NCBI RefSeq assembly: GCF_002086455.1
Contig: NZ_MVHC01000008.1
Span: 62,001-126,000 of the forward strand
Direction: 5' to 3'
Source of the DNA: Mycolicibacter algericus DSM 45454
GTDB lineage: Bacteria; Actinomycetota; Actinomycetes; Mycobacteriales; Mycobacteriaceae
DNA length: 64,000 nt
Each line of letters begins with the position of its first letter. The stretch's first letter is position 1. The notes under the pieces are model-generated. The model was not told where the DNA came from and did not search any database. It worked only from the letters and a program-made list of their open reading frames with translations. The position numbers and the translations under genes are program-made. Below, piece after piece: positions 18,599 through 27,669 of this stretch.

Positions 18599-20170
18599 CC
18601 CCGTTTCCGTGCCGGGTGCGCCCGGCTGCCCCGGGGGTCCGTCCGGGTTGCCGGGCCCACCGGCGCCCGCCGCACCGGCCGCGCCGGCCTCGACGCCATC
18701 GCCGCCGTTTCCGCCGTCACCACCGCCTCCGCCCGGACCGACCGCTCCGCCGGCAGCGGGAGCGCCGCCGGCACCGCCGGTGCCCCCGGCGCCGCCGGCG
18801 GTCGCGGCGGCGCCGCTACCGGCGTCACCGCCGTTTCCGCCGAGGCCCCCGGTTCCGCCGTCGGGATGATCGGCCGTACCGGAACCACCGGCCCCACCGG
18901 TGCCGCCCTTGCCGCCGGCGCCGCTCTCGCCGGCGTAGGGGTGGCCGAGCATGCCCACGGCGCCGTCACCGCCGTCGCCACCGTTGCCGGCCGTGGCGGA
19001 CCACGACCCGGCCGCACCGCCGCTTCCACCGGCGCCGGCCGCCCGACCGTGGCTGGGGACACCTCCGTAGCCGCCGGCGCCGCCGTCGCCACCATGGCCG
19101 CCGTTGCCGCCGTCGCCGTCCGGCGAACCGGCCAGGCCGTCGCCGCCGTTACCACCCGGGGCACTGAAGCCTCCCGGCCCGGCGTTGCCCATGAACACCA
19201 GGTTGCCGGCGTTGCCGGCCGCGCCGCCGTCCCCGCCATTGCCCCCGCTGGGGTGATCCTCGGTGCCGGCGCCGCCGTTGCCGCCGTAACCGCCGGACCC
19301 GCCCGGGCCACCGAAGCCGGCCACCCCGTTTCCGCCATCGCCGGCGTCACCGCCGTGGCCGCCGTCGCCGCCGCCGTTGCCCCAGCCACCGTCGCCGCCG
19401 TCCCCGCCGCGACCGCCGGCGCCGAACAATGAGATGGCGTCGCCGCCGAGCCCGCCGGTACCGCCGTCGCCGGCCGGGCCGGTGATGCTGTCCAGGCCGT
19501 CACCGCCCCAGCCGCCTTCGCCGCCGTTGCCCAGCAGCCACCCACCGGTCCCCCCGACGCCGCCGTCGCCGCTGGCGCCGCCGTCCCCGCCCCAGCCGCC
19601 GTTGCCGATCATCTTCGCGTCGCCGCCGTCGCCGCCGGTCACCCCCGCGGCGATGTTCTCGTCGCTGCCCGCGCCGTAGCCGTTGCCGCCGTCGCCGAAC
19701 AGCCAACCGCCGTCGCCGCCGTCGGGGTGGTCGACGGTTCCGTCGACACCGTCGCAGATCAGGCCGCAGGCGCCGTCAAAAGCGAAGAGCGGGTTGATGA
19801 TCGGGTCGATCAAGGCGCCGGGACCCATCATCCACAAGGTGCCCAGGTCGTGGATGGTGGCGTAGAGCTGATTCTGGACCAGCCCGGCGAAAACGACCTC
19901 CACGACCGATGTCCAGGTATAGATGTCGGTGCCCACCTGGCCGAGATCCAGCGTGTCCCCGGCGGTCGCGCCCGGGTCGGCCAGCGCGAAATCGTCGAGG
20001 AACTGATCCAGCGAGAACAGGTCGTCGAAGTCGGCTCGGGCCGGCGCGGTGGCGACCGGGCTCAGTCCCAGCGCCAGGAACGTGCCTACCGATGTCGCGG
20101 CGCCCACCACTCGACTGCCGGGGTGGCGAACGGGGCGATGGGTTCGGCTCTCAGCGCACTGACGGGGCAT
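18596..20170 (-). CDS. Secreted PGRS-like glycine-rich repeat protein lacking a PE domain
   Basis: 524 residues. An Arg-rich start (MPRQCAESRTHRPVRHPGSR) is followed by a hydrophobic stretch ending in TAPARADFDD, a probable signal peptide cleaved after ARA. Residues about 45-150 form a non-repetitive region with predicted amphipathic and hydrophobic segments. The remaining 370 or so residues are GGxGG/GGDGGxGG repeats identical in style to the PGRS domain of PE_PGRS proteins. No PE domain precedes it. The ATG at 20170 is used because the 12 in-frame codons above it start only with TTG. Sec export rather than type VII secretion is inferred from the signal peptide. Confidence 0.82.
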   Translation of the reverse strand: MPRQCAESRTHRPVRHPGSRVVGAATSVGTFLALGLSPVATAPARADFDDLFSLDQFLDDFALADPGATAGDTLDLGQVGTDIYTWTSVVEVVFAGLVQNQLYATIHDLGTLWMMGPGALIDPIINPLFAFDGACGLICDGVDGTVDHPDGGDGGWLFGDGGNGYGAGSDENIAAGVTGGDGGDAKMIGNGGWGGDGGASGDGGVGGTGGWLLGNGGEGGWGGDGLDSITGPAGDGGTGGLGGDAISLFGAGGRGGDGGDGGWGNGGGDGGHGGDAGDGGNGVAGFGGPGGSGGYGGNGGAGTEDHPSGGNGGDGGAAGNAGNLVFMGNAGPGGFSAPGGNGGDGLAGSPDGDGGNGGHGGDGGAGGYGGVPSHGRAAGAGGSGGAAGSWSATAGNGGDGGDGAVGMLGHPYAGESGAGGKGGTGGAGGSGTADHPDGGTGGLGGNGGDAGSGAAATAGGAGGTGGAGGAPAAGGAVGPGGGGGDGGNGGDGVEAGAAGAAGAGGPGNPDGPPGQPGAPGTETG

Positions 20171-20307
20171 TCGCCGACTGTAACCAGCGCAACTCCCATG
20201 CCACAACTGAGGAACTTAAATCGATGTTCGTCAGTATGTGAGGACCGATCCAGCGGTAATGACCCGCACTCGCTGGGTTAACACTTGGCCGTCGCAGGTG
20301 TATTTTT

Positions 20308-21537
20308 GTGCCGGTGTCGGCCGGCGATGGCTACGGAGTGTTCCCAGGTTTCGAGTTCCCGCTCGCCTGGCTGCTGGCGCCGGTGACGGTGCAGACCTTC
20401 CTCGACGAGCTGTGGGGCGCCGCGCTGCATCACATCGGCCGGGACCGCGCCGACTACTTCGACGGGCTGTCCGGGCTCGCGACGGCCGGGCAGCTGCTGG
20501 AGTCGCTGCGCACCGAGCCGTCCGCGGTGCGGCTGGTGCGCGGAGCCGACCATCTGGCCCCGGAGCAGTACACGCTCGCCGACGGCACCCTGGACCTGGG
20601 CCGAATCCACGCGGAGCTGGACAACGGCTACACGATCATCTGCAACAACATCGAGAAGTACCTGCGCCCGATGTCGACGCTGACCCACGGCGTCGAGGTC
20701 GAACTGAATTTCCCGACCCACGTCAACGCCTACGTCACCCCGCCGTCCGCCGTGGGTTTCCTGCCGCACTACGACCACCACGACGTGCTGGTGCTGCAGA
20801 TCCAGGGCCACAAGACCTGGCACTTCTACGGCGACGAGCCGATACCGCCGCACCTGATGCAGCAGCTGCACGAGGTCGATCCGGCCGGCCTGCCCGAGCC
20901 CACCAGCCTGCACCTGAGCGCCGGGGACACCCTGTATGTGCCTCGGGGGCGGGTGCATTCGGCCGAGACGACGTCGGAGTCGTCGCTTCATCTGACGGTG
21001 GGTATCCACGTGCCGACGGTGCTCACGCTGCTGACTCACACGCTGCAACTGTTGAGCCTGCGCGACGACGTCGTGCACACCCGGCTGCCCGCAAGGCATT
21101 TGGACGACCCACAGCTGCAAGCCGGCCTGGGCGCGGTGGTCCGGGATGCGCTCGCCGCCGTCGAGACCCCCGCTGCGCTGGCGGAAGGCCTTGGCGCCAT
21201 GCAGGATCTGCTGGTGCGCCGCGCCCGCTGCCCGGTGGTCGGACAGGTCGCCGACACCGTCGGGATCGATGCCGACACCCTGGTGCGCAAGCAGCAGCCG
21301 CTCTATTCCCGGGTGACCCGGACGGTGGACGGCGTCGGCCTGCAGTTCGCCCAATTGGTCGTCAGCGCCCGCCCCGATCATGAAGCCGCGATGTGGTTTC
21401 TGTCCGATGCCACCGAGTCATTCCGGGTCGGTGAACTACCCGGGCTGACTGCCGCCCAGCAGCTCGAGTTGGTGCGGAGCCTGATCATGAGCGGCTTTCT
21501 GGTGCGGGCGTGCGCCACCGCACCATTGAGTCCATGA
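20308..21537 (+). CDS. Cupin_4/JmjC-type 2-oxoglutarate-dependent oxygenase
   Basis: 409 residues of the ribosomal-oxygenase-like (RoxA/YcfD, MINA53/NO66) group. The iron triad is visible as H154-Y-D156 in FLPHYDHHDVLVLQIQGHKT and H217 in VPRGRVHSAET. A C-terminal winged-helix-like half follows (around residues 290-400). Members hydroxylate Arg or His of ribosomal proteins; the substrate here is unknown. GTG 20308 is preceded by AGGTG at eight bases. Divergent from the PGRS-like gene and followed by a hairpin at 21536-21570. Confidence 0.88.
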   Translation: MPVSAGDGYGVFPGFEFPLAWLLAPVTVQTFLDELWGAALHHIGRDRADYFDGLSGLATAGQLLESLRTEPSAVRLVRGADHLAPEQYTLADGTLDLGRIHAELDNGYTIICNNIEKYLRPMSTLTHGVEVELNFPTHVNAYVTPPSAVGFLPHYDHHDVLVLQIQGHKTWHFYGDEPIPPHLMQQLHEVDPAGLPEPTSLHLSAGDTLYVPRGRVHSAETTSESSLHLTVGIHVPTVLTLLTHTLQLLSLRDDVVHTRLPARHLDDPQLQAGLGAVVRDALAAVETPAALAEGLGAMQDLLVRRARCPVVGQVADTVGIDADTLVRKQQPLYSRVTRTVDGVGLQFAQLVVSARPDHEAAMWFLSDATESFRVGELPGLTAAQQLELVRSLIMSGFLVRACATAPLSP

Positions 21538-21570
21538 ATGCGGCGATATCAACCTTATTCGCCCGCATTC
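21536..21570 (+). terminator. Hairpin after the oxygenase gene
   Basis: GAATGCGG (21536-21543) pairs with CCGCATTC (21563-21570), with a bulged extension CGA/TCG inside. The left arm starts within the TGA stop of the oxygenase gene, and the right arm is followed by AGAGGAATTTTCC. Likely rho-independent-type terminator separating it from the PPE gene. Confidence 0.5.
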
Positions 21571-21643
21571 AGAGGAATTTTCCAGGAAATAATCGCGATT
21601 TGAGGATTAAGATTCGATTATTAACGGGTCAGGGAAGGCAGCA

Positions 21644-23077
21644 ATGACGGAGCCGATCTGGATGGCGTCACCACCGGAGGTGTACTCGGCGTTGCTGAGC
21701 AACGGTCCGGGCCCGGGCCCGCTGCTGGCGGCCGCCGGCATGTGGGACGCGTTGAGCGCCGAATACACGGAGGTGGCGCAAGAACTGTCCGCCATGCTCT
21801 CCGCGGTGCAGGCCGGATCCTGGCAGGGCCCCAGTGCGGAATCCTATGTGGCAGCGAATGTTCCGTATCTGGCCTGGCTGAGCAAAGCCGGCGCCGATGC
21901 CATGACATTGGCCACCCAACACCAAACCGCCGCCGCCGCCTACACTTCCGCGCTGGCCACGATGCCCACGCTGGCCGAACTGGCTGCCAACCACGCCATT
22001 CACGCGGTGCTGGTGGCGACGAACTTCTTCGGGATCAACGCCATTCCGATCGCCCTCAACGAGGCCGACTACACCCGGATGTGGGTACAGGCGGCCACCA
22101 CGATGTCGACGTATCAGACCGTGGCGGGCGCCGCGGTGGCGTCCGCTCCGGCCGCGTCGACCGCCCCGACGGTGCTCAACCCCGATACCCCGCAGCACCG
22201 CGACCACCAGCATCGGTCCGACCAGGCCCCCACCCAGGACTTCGGCAACATCTACCAGCAGAGCTGGTGGACGACCCGGATCGCGGAGATCAACGAGGCC
22301 ATCCAGGCCGATCTTGCCGGCAACAACCCGCTCGTCAGCCTGATCAGCGACCCGGTGCTGATGACGATCGCGCCGCACTACGCGGGCGAGATCGTGCTGG
22401 GGATAGCGCCGGCCGTGACGTCGCTGACCGAGACCATGCTCGCGCTGGTCGCGCCCGCGTCACCGCTGGCCGGCTTCGCCGGTGTCGCCGGCCTGGCCGG
22501 GATCAACGTTCCGGCAGCGCCGGCGCTGCCCGCCCCGGCTCCACCGGTGCCCGTCGCCGCCGCTCCAGCCGGCCTGGCGGCCCCGCCGGCCCCCGCGCCG
22601 GCGGCTCCCCCGGCTATGGCCCCGCCTACCCCGGCACCGGCGGCGACCGTCGGTGGCGGCGTCCCGGTGATGCCGCCGCCGATCACCGGCGCCGAGACGG
22701 CGGCATTCCCGTACCTGGTCGGCGGCGGACCGTCCTACGGGGCGCCGGCGAAGATGCGCGTCGCCGCGCCCGCGGCGGCCCAGCGGTCGCAGCCGCCCGC
22801 TGCCGCGGCGGCGACCACCGCGACGGCCAGGCAGGCGCGGCGACGCCGACAGCGCGAGACCCTGACCGATCCGGGCAACCGCTACGAATACCTCGACCCC
22901 GGCGGGATCGCGGCGTCGGCCAGCGGCGCGGGCCAGCTGGGTTTCCGGGGCACCGTTCCACACGAGACACGTTCTACGGTAACGGGATTGACCACCCTGA
23001 CCGACAGTACCGCGGGCCCGGCGGCGCCGATGCTGCCGCACACCTGGGAGAAGCCCGACGACCCGACGCCCGGCTGA
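21644..23077 (+). CDS. PPE family protein
   Basis: 477 residues. The N-terminal 170 form a PPE domain: [20 protein letters not shown] with the PPE triplet, the SWQGPSAE motif (WxG) and the helical hairpin region ending near [13 protein letters not shown] middle region with hydrophobic helices precedes a long Ala/Pro-rich low-complexity stretch, then a basic [18 protein letters not shown] segment near the C-terminus. No SVP or PGRS signature. ATG 21644 is preceded by GGGAAGG at six bases. The gene is convergent with a second PPE gene 5 nt away, and no PE or Esx partner lies in the window. Expected type VII secretion substrate. Confidence 0.92.
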   Translation: MTEPIWMASPPEVYSALLSNGPGPGPLLAAAGMWDALSAEYTEVAQELSAMLSAVQAGSWQGPSAESYVAANVPYLAWLSKAGADAMTLATQHQTAAAAYTSALATMPTLAELAANHAIHAVLVATNFFGINAIPIALNEADYTRMWVQAATTMSTYQTVAGAAVASAPAASTAPTVLNPDTPQHRDHQHRSDQAPTQDFGNIYQQSWWTTRIAEINEAIQADLAGNNPLVSLISDPVLMTIAPHYAGEIVLGIAPAVTSLTETMLALVAPASPLAGFAGVAGLAGINVPAAPALPAPAPPVPVAAAPAGLAAPPAPAPAAPPAMAPPTPAPAATVGGGVPVMPPPITGAETAAFPYLVGGGPSYGAPAKMRVAAPAAAQRSQPPAAAAATTATARQARRRRQRETLTDPGNRYEYLDPGGIAASASGAGQLGFRGTVPHETRSTVTGLTTLTDSTAGPAAPMLPHTWEKPDDPTPG

Positions 23078-23082
23078 ACCGG

Positions 23083-24468
23083 TCACTGGCCCAGCAGGCG
23101 CATCTTCTGCTCGTTGTACTCGTCGTTGGTGATCAACCCGCGATCGCGTAACTCGGCGAACTCGCGGATCTCGGCGGCGATGCCCATCGCCGTCGGCCCG
23201 GGGGCACCCTCGGCGTCACCGGAAGCAGCGGGCGCGGCGGCGGCCGCGGGCTGCGGCAGCTGGACTTTCGGTGCCACATCCGCGCCGCCCCGCCCGCGAC
23301 TCACCGAACCTGCCAGGGCGCTGCCGCCCATGCCCGCGAGCGCCATCTGACTGAAAGCACCGCCGGCGCCGGCGAGCGAACCGCCCGGTGCGGCGCCCAC
23401 ACCCGGGCCGGCCAGCGGCGTGGTGTAGGACAGGGTCTTGATCTCCGGGGCGTTGGCGGCCCAGCTGATCGGCACCGACAGTTTCCCCGCCGAGACCGCC
23501 TCGCCCATCGACGCCGACATCGACACCGAATTCGCCGACGACAGCGCGTCGCCGATGAAGCCACCCGGCCGCGACGGGGTCAACGGCGAGAACAGGTCGA
23601 TGTTGTGCAGGATCTCGAACTCGACCTGTTCCAGCCGGTCCTGCTGGTAGAGGATCTCCCGCGTGCTGGCATCGGCCGCCATCCAGGCGCCCGAGGCCAG
23701 CACCAGCGAGACCACCTGCGCCGCGCTCAGCCCCGCGATGTCACTGAGGCTCGGCAGCGTGATCAGATCCTCGATGCCCTGGGCGGCTCCGGGCACCGTC
23801 GCCGCCGCCGCCTGCAGCATCGAGTTGTTCGGCGCCCCGAAGATCCCCGAGGCCAACTCGCCCAGCAGCGACTGGACGTTCGACGACGACGAGGTGGCTT
23901 CGGCCGCCCCGGTCGCGGCGGCCTGACTGAGCGGTCCGGCCGGATTGCTGGTCTGCGGTGGCTGCTGGAAGGGCGCCAACCCGGTCGCGGCGGCCGAGGC
24001 CGCGGCGTAGGAGTACATCGCGGCGGCGTCCTGGGCCCACATCTCGCCGTAGGCGGCCTCATTGGCGGCGATCGCCGCGGTGTTGGTGCCCAGCACGTTG
24101 GTGGCGATCAGCAGCAGCAGCTGCGCCCGGTTCGCGGCGACCACCGTAGGCGGCACCGTCGCACTGAACGCCGCCTCGTAGGCGGCGGCCGCCGCGTTCG
24201 CCTGCGCCGTCGTGTGATCGACCTGCGCCGCGGTGGCGGCCATCCAACTCGCATACCGCGCCGCCGACTGCGCCAGCGCCAACGACGCCGGTCCCAGCCA
24301 GGCCTGGCCGGTCAGCTCGGCGATCACCGACTCATACGAGGTGACCGCCGCGTGCAGTTCCGCGGACAACGCACCCCAGGCCGCGGCGGCGGCCCGCATC
24401 GGCGTGGAACCCGGGCCGGTATAGATGCGCAGCGAGTTGACCTCCGGCGGCAGGGCAGCGTAATTCAT
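23083..24468 (-). CDS. PPE family protein, SVP subfamily, with C-terminal SHOCT-like motif
   Basis: 461 residues. The PPE domain opens MNYAALPPEVNSLRIYTGPG and contains QAWLGPASLALAQSA (WxG equivalent). The SVP box is KLSVPISWAANAPEIKT near residue 345. The last 30 residues, IREFAELRDRGLITNDEYNE and a QKMRLLGQ tail, match the SHOCT (short C-terminal) motif, which is unusual for PPE proteins. ATG 24468 is chosen over the adjacent GTG because GGGAGGGGG is then properly spaced. No adjacent PE gene. Confidence 0.92.
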   Translation of the reverse strand: MNYAALPPEVNSLRIYTGPGSTPMRAAAAAWGALSAELHAAVTSYESVIAELTGQAWLGPASLALAQSAARYASWMAATAAQVDHTTAQANAAAAAYEAAFSATVPPTVVAANRAQLLLLIATNVLGTNTAAIAANEAAYGEMWAQDAAAMYSYAAASAAATGLAPFQQPPQTSNPAGPLSQAAATGAAEATSSSSNVQSLLGELASGIFGAPNNSMLQAAAATVPGAAQGIEDLITLPSLSDIAGLSAAQVVSLVLASGAWMAADASTREILYQQDRLEQVEFEILHNIDLFSPLTPSRPGGFIGDALSSANSVSMSASMGEAVSAGKLSVPISWAANAPEIKTLSYTTPLAGPGVGAAPGGSLAGAGGAFSQMALAGMGGSALAGSVSRGRGGADVAPKVQLPQPAAAAAPAASGDAEGAPGPTAMGIAAEIREFAELRDRGLITNDEYNEQKMRLLGQ

Positions 24469-24628
24469 CACTGACCCCCTCCCTGGGCACGGGCCGACGT
24501 AAACCGGCGTGAGTGTATTTGTAACCGAAAAGCGCCCGGCAGGCCCGGGGATTGTGGATATGCGAAGGGCGGTTGCGCTGACCTGCCGAGATGCCGGTCA
24601 CAGCCGCACGCTGCGATAACATGCGCGC

Positions 24629-25678
24629 GTGCGGATGCTGATCACCGCGTTGCGCGACCTGCAGTGGCGGCTGCGCCGGTTCATCGTCGCCGCCGTCGGC
24701 ACCGCGATGGTGTTCGCCCTGACCCTGGTGCTGGCCGGACTGACCCACGGCTTCCGGGTCGAGGCCGAGCACGTCGTCGACTCGCTGGGGATCGACAGCT
24801 ACCTGATCCAGACGGCCGCGGTCGGTCCGTTCATGGGCTCGTCACGGTTCCCGCAGAAAGAGGCCGGGGATGTCGCCGCGATCTCCGGTGTCGAGGCGGC
24901 GCTGCCGGTGGTCTACGGCAACACCATCCTGCAGGACGGCGAGTCGCCGCTGAACGTGAATGTCTACGGGGTGCCCAAGGCCGCGATGCCGCCGATCACC
25001 GCGGGGCGCGCACCGACCGAGCCCAACGAGATCGCGATGTCCGCCACGCTGAAACGCGCCGTCGGCGATGACGTCGAACTGGGCGCGGGCAAGCTGCGCA
25101 TCGTCGGGCTGGTGGGAAAGTCGACGACGCTGGCCGGGCAGCCCAACGCCTTCCTGACCGTGGCGGGCGCACAGCGGCTGATGTATTCCGGGCAGCCGGT
25201 GGCCTCGGCGATCGGCCTGCGGGGCACCCCGGCCGAGGTGCCGGAGGGCTACCGGGTGGTGGATCGGGCCGCCGCCGTCGACGACATGGTGCGCCCGCTG
25301 GCCGGGGCGCAGATGGCGCTGTCGTACATGTCGGTGCTGCTGTGGGGCGTCGCCGCGCTGATCGTGGGCTCGCTGATCTACCTGTCGGCGCTGGAGCGCA
25401 CCCGCGACTTCGCGGTGTTCAAGGCACTGGGTGTCACCACCGGGATGGTGCTGGCCGGGCTGGCGCTGCAGGCGGTGGCCGTGGCGGTGGCCGCGGCGGT
25501 GCTCGGCGGGGCACTGGCGGTCGCGATCGGCCCGCTGTTCCCGATGCTGGTGGCGGTGACCACCTCGTCGTTCGCGCTACTGGTGCTGACCGCGGTGGGC
25601 ATCGGACTGCTGGCCAGCCTGGCCGGCCTGCGGCACGCGGTGGCCGTCGACCCGGTGCTGGCGTTCGGGGGGCCGTAG
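24629..25678 (+). CDS. ABC transporter permease, FtsX/MacB-like
   Basis: 349 residues with one N-terminal helix (FIVAAVGTAMVFALTLVLAG), a large periplasm-side domain (around 45-235) and three C-terminal helices (from VLLWGVAALIVGSLIYLSAL), the FtsX topology with half the size of MacB. ERTRDFAVFKALGVTTGMVL is the coupling-helix segment. GTG start. Pairs with the ATPase 3 nt downstream; the two resemble Rv0072-Rv0073, long labelled a glutamine transporter although the fold points to an exporter or mechanotransmission system. Confidence 0.9.
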   Translation: MRMLITALRDLQWRLRRFIVAAVGTAMVFALTLVLAGLTHGFRVEAEHVVDSLGIDSYLIQTAAVGPFMGSSRFPQKEAGDVAAISGVEAALPVVYGNTILQDGESPLNVNVYGVPKAAMPPITAGRAPTEPNEIAMSATLKRAVGDDVELGAGKLRIVGLVGKSTTLAGQPNAFLTVAGAQRLMYSGQPVASAIGLRGTPAEVPEGYRVVDRAAAVDDMVRPLAGAQMALSYMSVLLWGVAALIVGSLIYLSALERTRDFAVFKALGVTTGMVLAGLALQAVAVAVAAAVLGGALAVAIGPLFPMLVAVTTSSFALLVLTAVGIGLLASLAGLRHAVAVDPVLAFGGP

Positions 25679-25681
25679 GCC

Positions 25682-26662
25682 ATGGGAGACCTGCGGATCA
25701 ACGATCTGGTCATCGAATACGCCACCGGCAGCGGCGAACCGATCCGGCCGATCCACGGCCTGAGCCTGGAGATTCCGGCCGGCTCACTGGTGGTGGTCCT
25801 CGGGCCCAGTGGCTGCGGCAAGACCACCCTGCTGTCGTGTCTGGGCGGCATCCTCAGCCCGACCAGCGGCCGAATCCGGTTCGGCGCCACCGAGGTCACC
25901 GCGTTGAGCCGCCGGGAGATCACCTCCTACCGGCGCCGCACCGTCGGCATCGTGTTCCAGGCGTTCAACCTGGTGGCCAGCCTGACCGCGCTGGAGAACG
26001 TGATGGTGCCGATGTGGGCGGCCGGCTGGACGCAGTGGTCGGCCACCGAACGCGCCCGGGACCTGCTCACCCGCGTCGGCCTGGCCGACCGGACCCACCA
26101 CCGGCCCGGCCAGCTCAGCGGCGGTCAGCAGCAACGCGTCGCGGTGGCGCGCGCCCTGGCACTGGACCCGCCACTGATCCTGGCCGACGAACCCACCGCG
26201 CAACTGGACTTCGTCCGGGCCGGCGAGGTCGTGCAACTGTTGCGGGTGCTCGCCGCCGGGGACCGCGTGGTGGTGGTGGCCACCCACGACACCCGGATCG
26301 TGCCGCTGGCCGACATCGTCATCCAGCTCTCGCCCACCGCCACGCCGGCGCGGGCCCAGCAGGCGCCGGTGCGGCTGGGACCCGGCGCGGTGCTGCTGGA
26401 ACAGGGCACCGTGGAGGACCTGATCTACGTCGTCACCGAGGGCGAGGTGGAGATCGCCCCGGAGACCTCCGGGACCGGCGGCGGCCTGCTCAAGATCGGC
26501 AAACCGGACAACTACGCCGGCCAACTCGGGCCGATGGTCCGTATCCCCCGCTCAGCGACGGTCCGCGCGCCGCGCGAGGCGACCGTGGTGAGCTACACCG
26601 TCGAGGCGTTCCGCCAACAGTTCGGCCAGCCGCCGACGCCCGACGTTCCTGACGATTCCTAA
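25682..26662 (+). CDS. ABC transporter ATPase with C-terminal cyclic-nucleotide-binding-like domain
   Basis: 326 residues. The N-terminal 215 or so are a LolD/MacB-type ATPase: Walker A GPSGCGKTTLLSCLGG, signature LSGGQQQRVAVARAL, Walker B LILADEPTAQLD and the switch His in VVATHDTRI. Residues about 225-320 look like a cNMP-binding beta-roll (GAVLLEQGTVEDLIYVVTEG, then SATVRAPREATVVSYTVEAF). The fusion suggests that ATPase activity is gated by a small ligand or by the domain as a scaffold (inference). ATG follows the permease stop by 3 nt. Confidence 0.9.
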   Translation: MGDLRINDLVIEYATGSGEPIRPIHGLSLEIPAGSLVVVLGPSGCGKTTLLSCLGGILSPTSGRIRFGATEVTALSRREITSYRRRTVGIVFQAFNLVASLTALENVMVPMWAAGWTQWSATERARDLLTRVGLADRTHHRPGQLSGGQQQRVAVARALALDPPLILADEPTAQLDFVRAGEVVQLLRVLAAGDRVVVVATHDTRIVPLADIVIQLSPTATPARAQQAPVRLGPGAVLLEQGTVEDLIYVVTEGEVEIAPETSGTGGGLLKIGKPDNYAGQLGPMVRIPRSATVRAPREATVVSYTVEAFRQQFGQPPTPDVPDDS

Positions 26663-26728
26663 CGAACCCGTATCAACCTGATCGGTGGCGCGGCGTGCCT
26701 GACCAACCGCGACGCGGGCCGGGAAATA

Positions 26729-27559
26729 ATGACCGTCATGGCTGATGTGACCCGCCGGGCTGCGTTGCGCCTTGGGGTCGGTGCCGCGGGGGCTGCGGGC
26801 CTGTTCGGAGTGGGTGTCGGGCGGCAGCCGGCCGTGTCACGGGCCACCGGGAACACCTACCCCACGCGGGAATCCGGGTCGTTCGTGTCCGCGGCCCGCG
26901 GCGGGGTGGAGACCAACTGGATCATCGCCCGGCCGCCCGGGCAGACCGCGCCGCTGCGCCCGGTGATCGCGCTGCACTGCAAGGACGCCGACGCCGCCTG
27001 GGTGATGGATCTCGGCGTCGAGGAGGAGTTGGCGCAGCTGACCGCGTCGGGGCGGCCACCGTTCGCCGTGGTGGCCGTCGATGGCGGCAACAGCTACTGG
27101 CGACCGCACGGCTCCGGCGAGGACGCCGGGGCGATGGTGCTGGGTGAGCTGATCCCGATGCTGGCCGACAAGGGCATCGACACCTCGCGGGTCGGGTTCA
27201 TGGGCTGGTCGATGGGCGGCTACGGCGCGATGCTGCTGGGCACCCGCCTGGGCCCGGCGCGGACCGCCGGAATCTGCGCGATCAGCCCGGCGATCTACAT
27301 GACCTACTTCGGCGCGCCGGCCGGGGCGTTCGACAGTGTCGACGACTGGCGGACGAACTCGCCGTTCACCCTGGTGCCGCAGCTGGCCCACATCCCGCTG
27401 CGGGTGGATTGCGGCACGTCGGACAGCTTCTACTACGCGACCCGAAGCTTCGTCGGACAGCTGAATCCACCGCCGGCGGGCGGATTCTCACCGGGCGGGC
27501 ACGACGTGTCCTACTGGCGGGCCCAACTGCCCGCCCAGTTGGCCTGGCTGGATTCCTGA
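26729..27559 (+). CDS. Tat-exported alpha/beta hydrolase (esterase)
   Basis: 276 residues. The N-terminus DVTRRAALRLGVGAAGAAGL is a twin-arginine signal, cleaved near residue 40. The hydrolase core has the nucleophile elbow GFMGWSMGGYGAMLLG and a late His in SPGGHDVSYWRAQLPAQL; the family resembles the antigen-85/esterase D group of mycobacterial envelope esterases. The start may be ATG 26729 or the ATG at 26738. It is convergent with the copper ATPase gene. Substrate unknown; a cell-wall lipid or ester is plausible (inference). Confidence 0.88.
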   Translation: MTVMADVTRRAALRLGVGAAGAAGLFGVGVGRQPAVSRATGNTYPTRESGSFVSAARGGVETNWIIARPPGQTAPLRPVIALHCKDADAAWVMDLGVEEELAQLTASGRPPFAVVAVDGGNSYWRPHGSGEDAGAMVLGELIPMLADKGIDTSRVGFMGWSMGGYGAMLLGTRLGPARTAGICAISPAIYMTYFGAPAGAFDSVDDWRTNSPFTLVPQLAHIPLRVDCGTSDSFYYATRSFVGQLNPPPAGGFSPGGHDVSYWRAQLPAQLAWLDS

Positions 27560-27581
27560 GTTCGTCGGCCGGTCGCCGCCG

Positions 27582-27633
27582 AGTGTGCGCTGAGGGCAGT
27601 CGGACGCGCGAAATCACGCCCGGAATGCACACT
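27582..27633. repeat. Intergenic imperfect palindrome
   Basis: Between the convergent esterase and copper ATPase genes, AGTGTGC (27582-27588) is the complement of GCACACT (27627-27633), enclosing a GC-rich core with GACGCGCGAAATCACGCCC. No coding frame covers it. It resembles the short palindromic intergenic elements seen in mycobacteria, and could also serve as terminator for both genes. Repetition elsewhere in the genome cannot be judged from the window. Confidence 0.35.
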
Positions 27634-27669
27634 GGGGGCCGGTTGACCGGGTCAGACGATTCGCGGACA

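Noticed and set aside
17998-19545. Ala-rich minus-strand frame covering the nitroreductase genes and the PGRS gene
   Set aside because: It is a shifted reading of the PGRS repeats and antisense to two conserved genes.
18596-19700. PE_PGRS gene
   Set aside because: The repeat domain fits, but the N-terminus is a signal peptide plus a unique region and not a PE domain, so the entry is called PGRS-like only.
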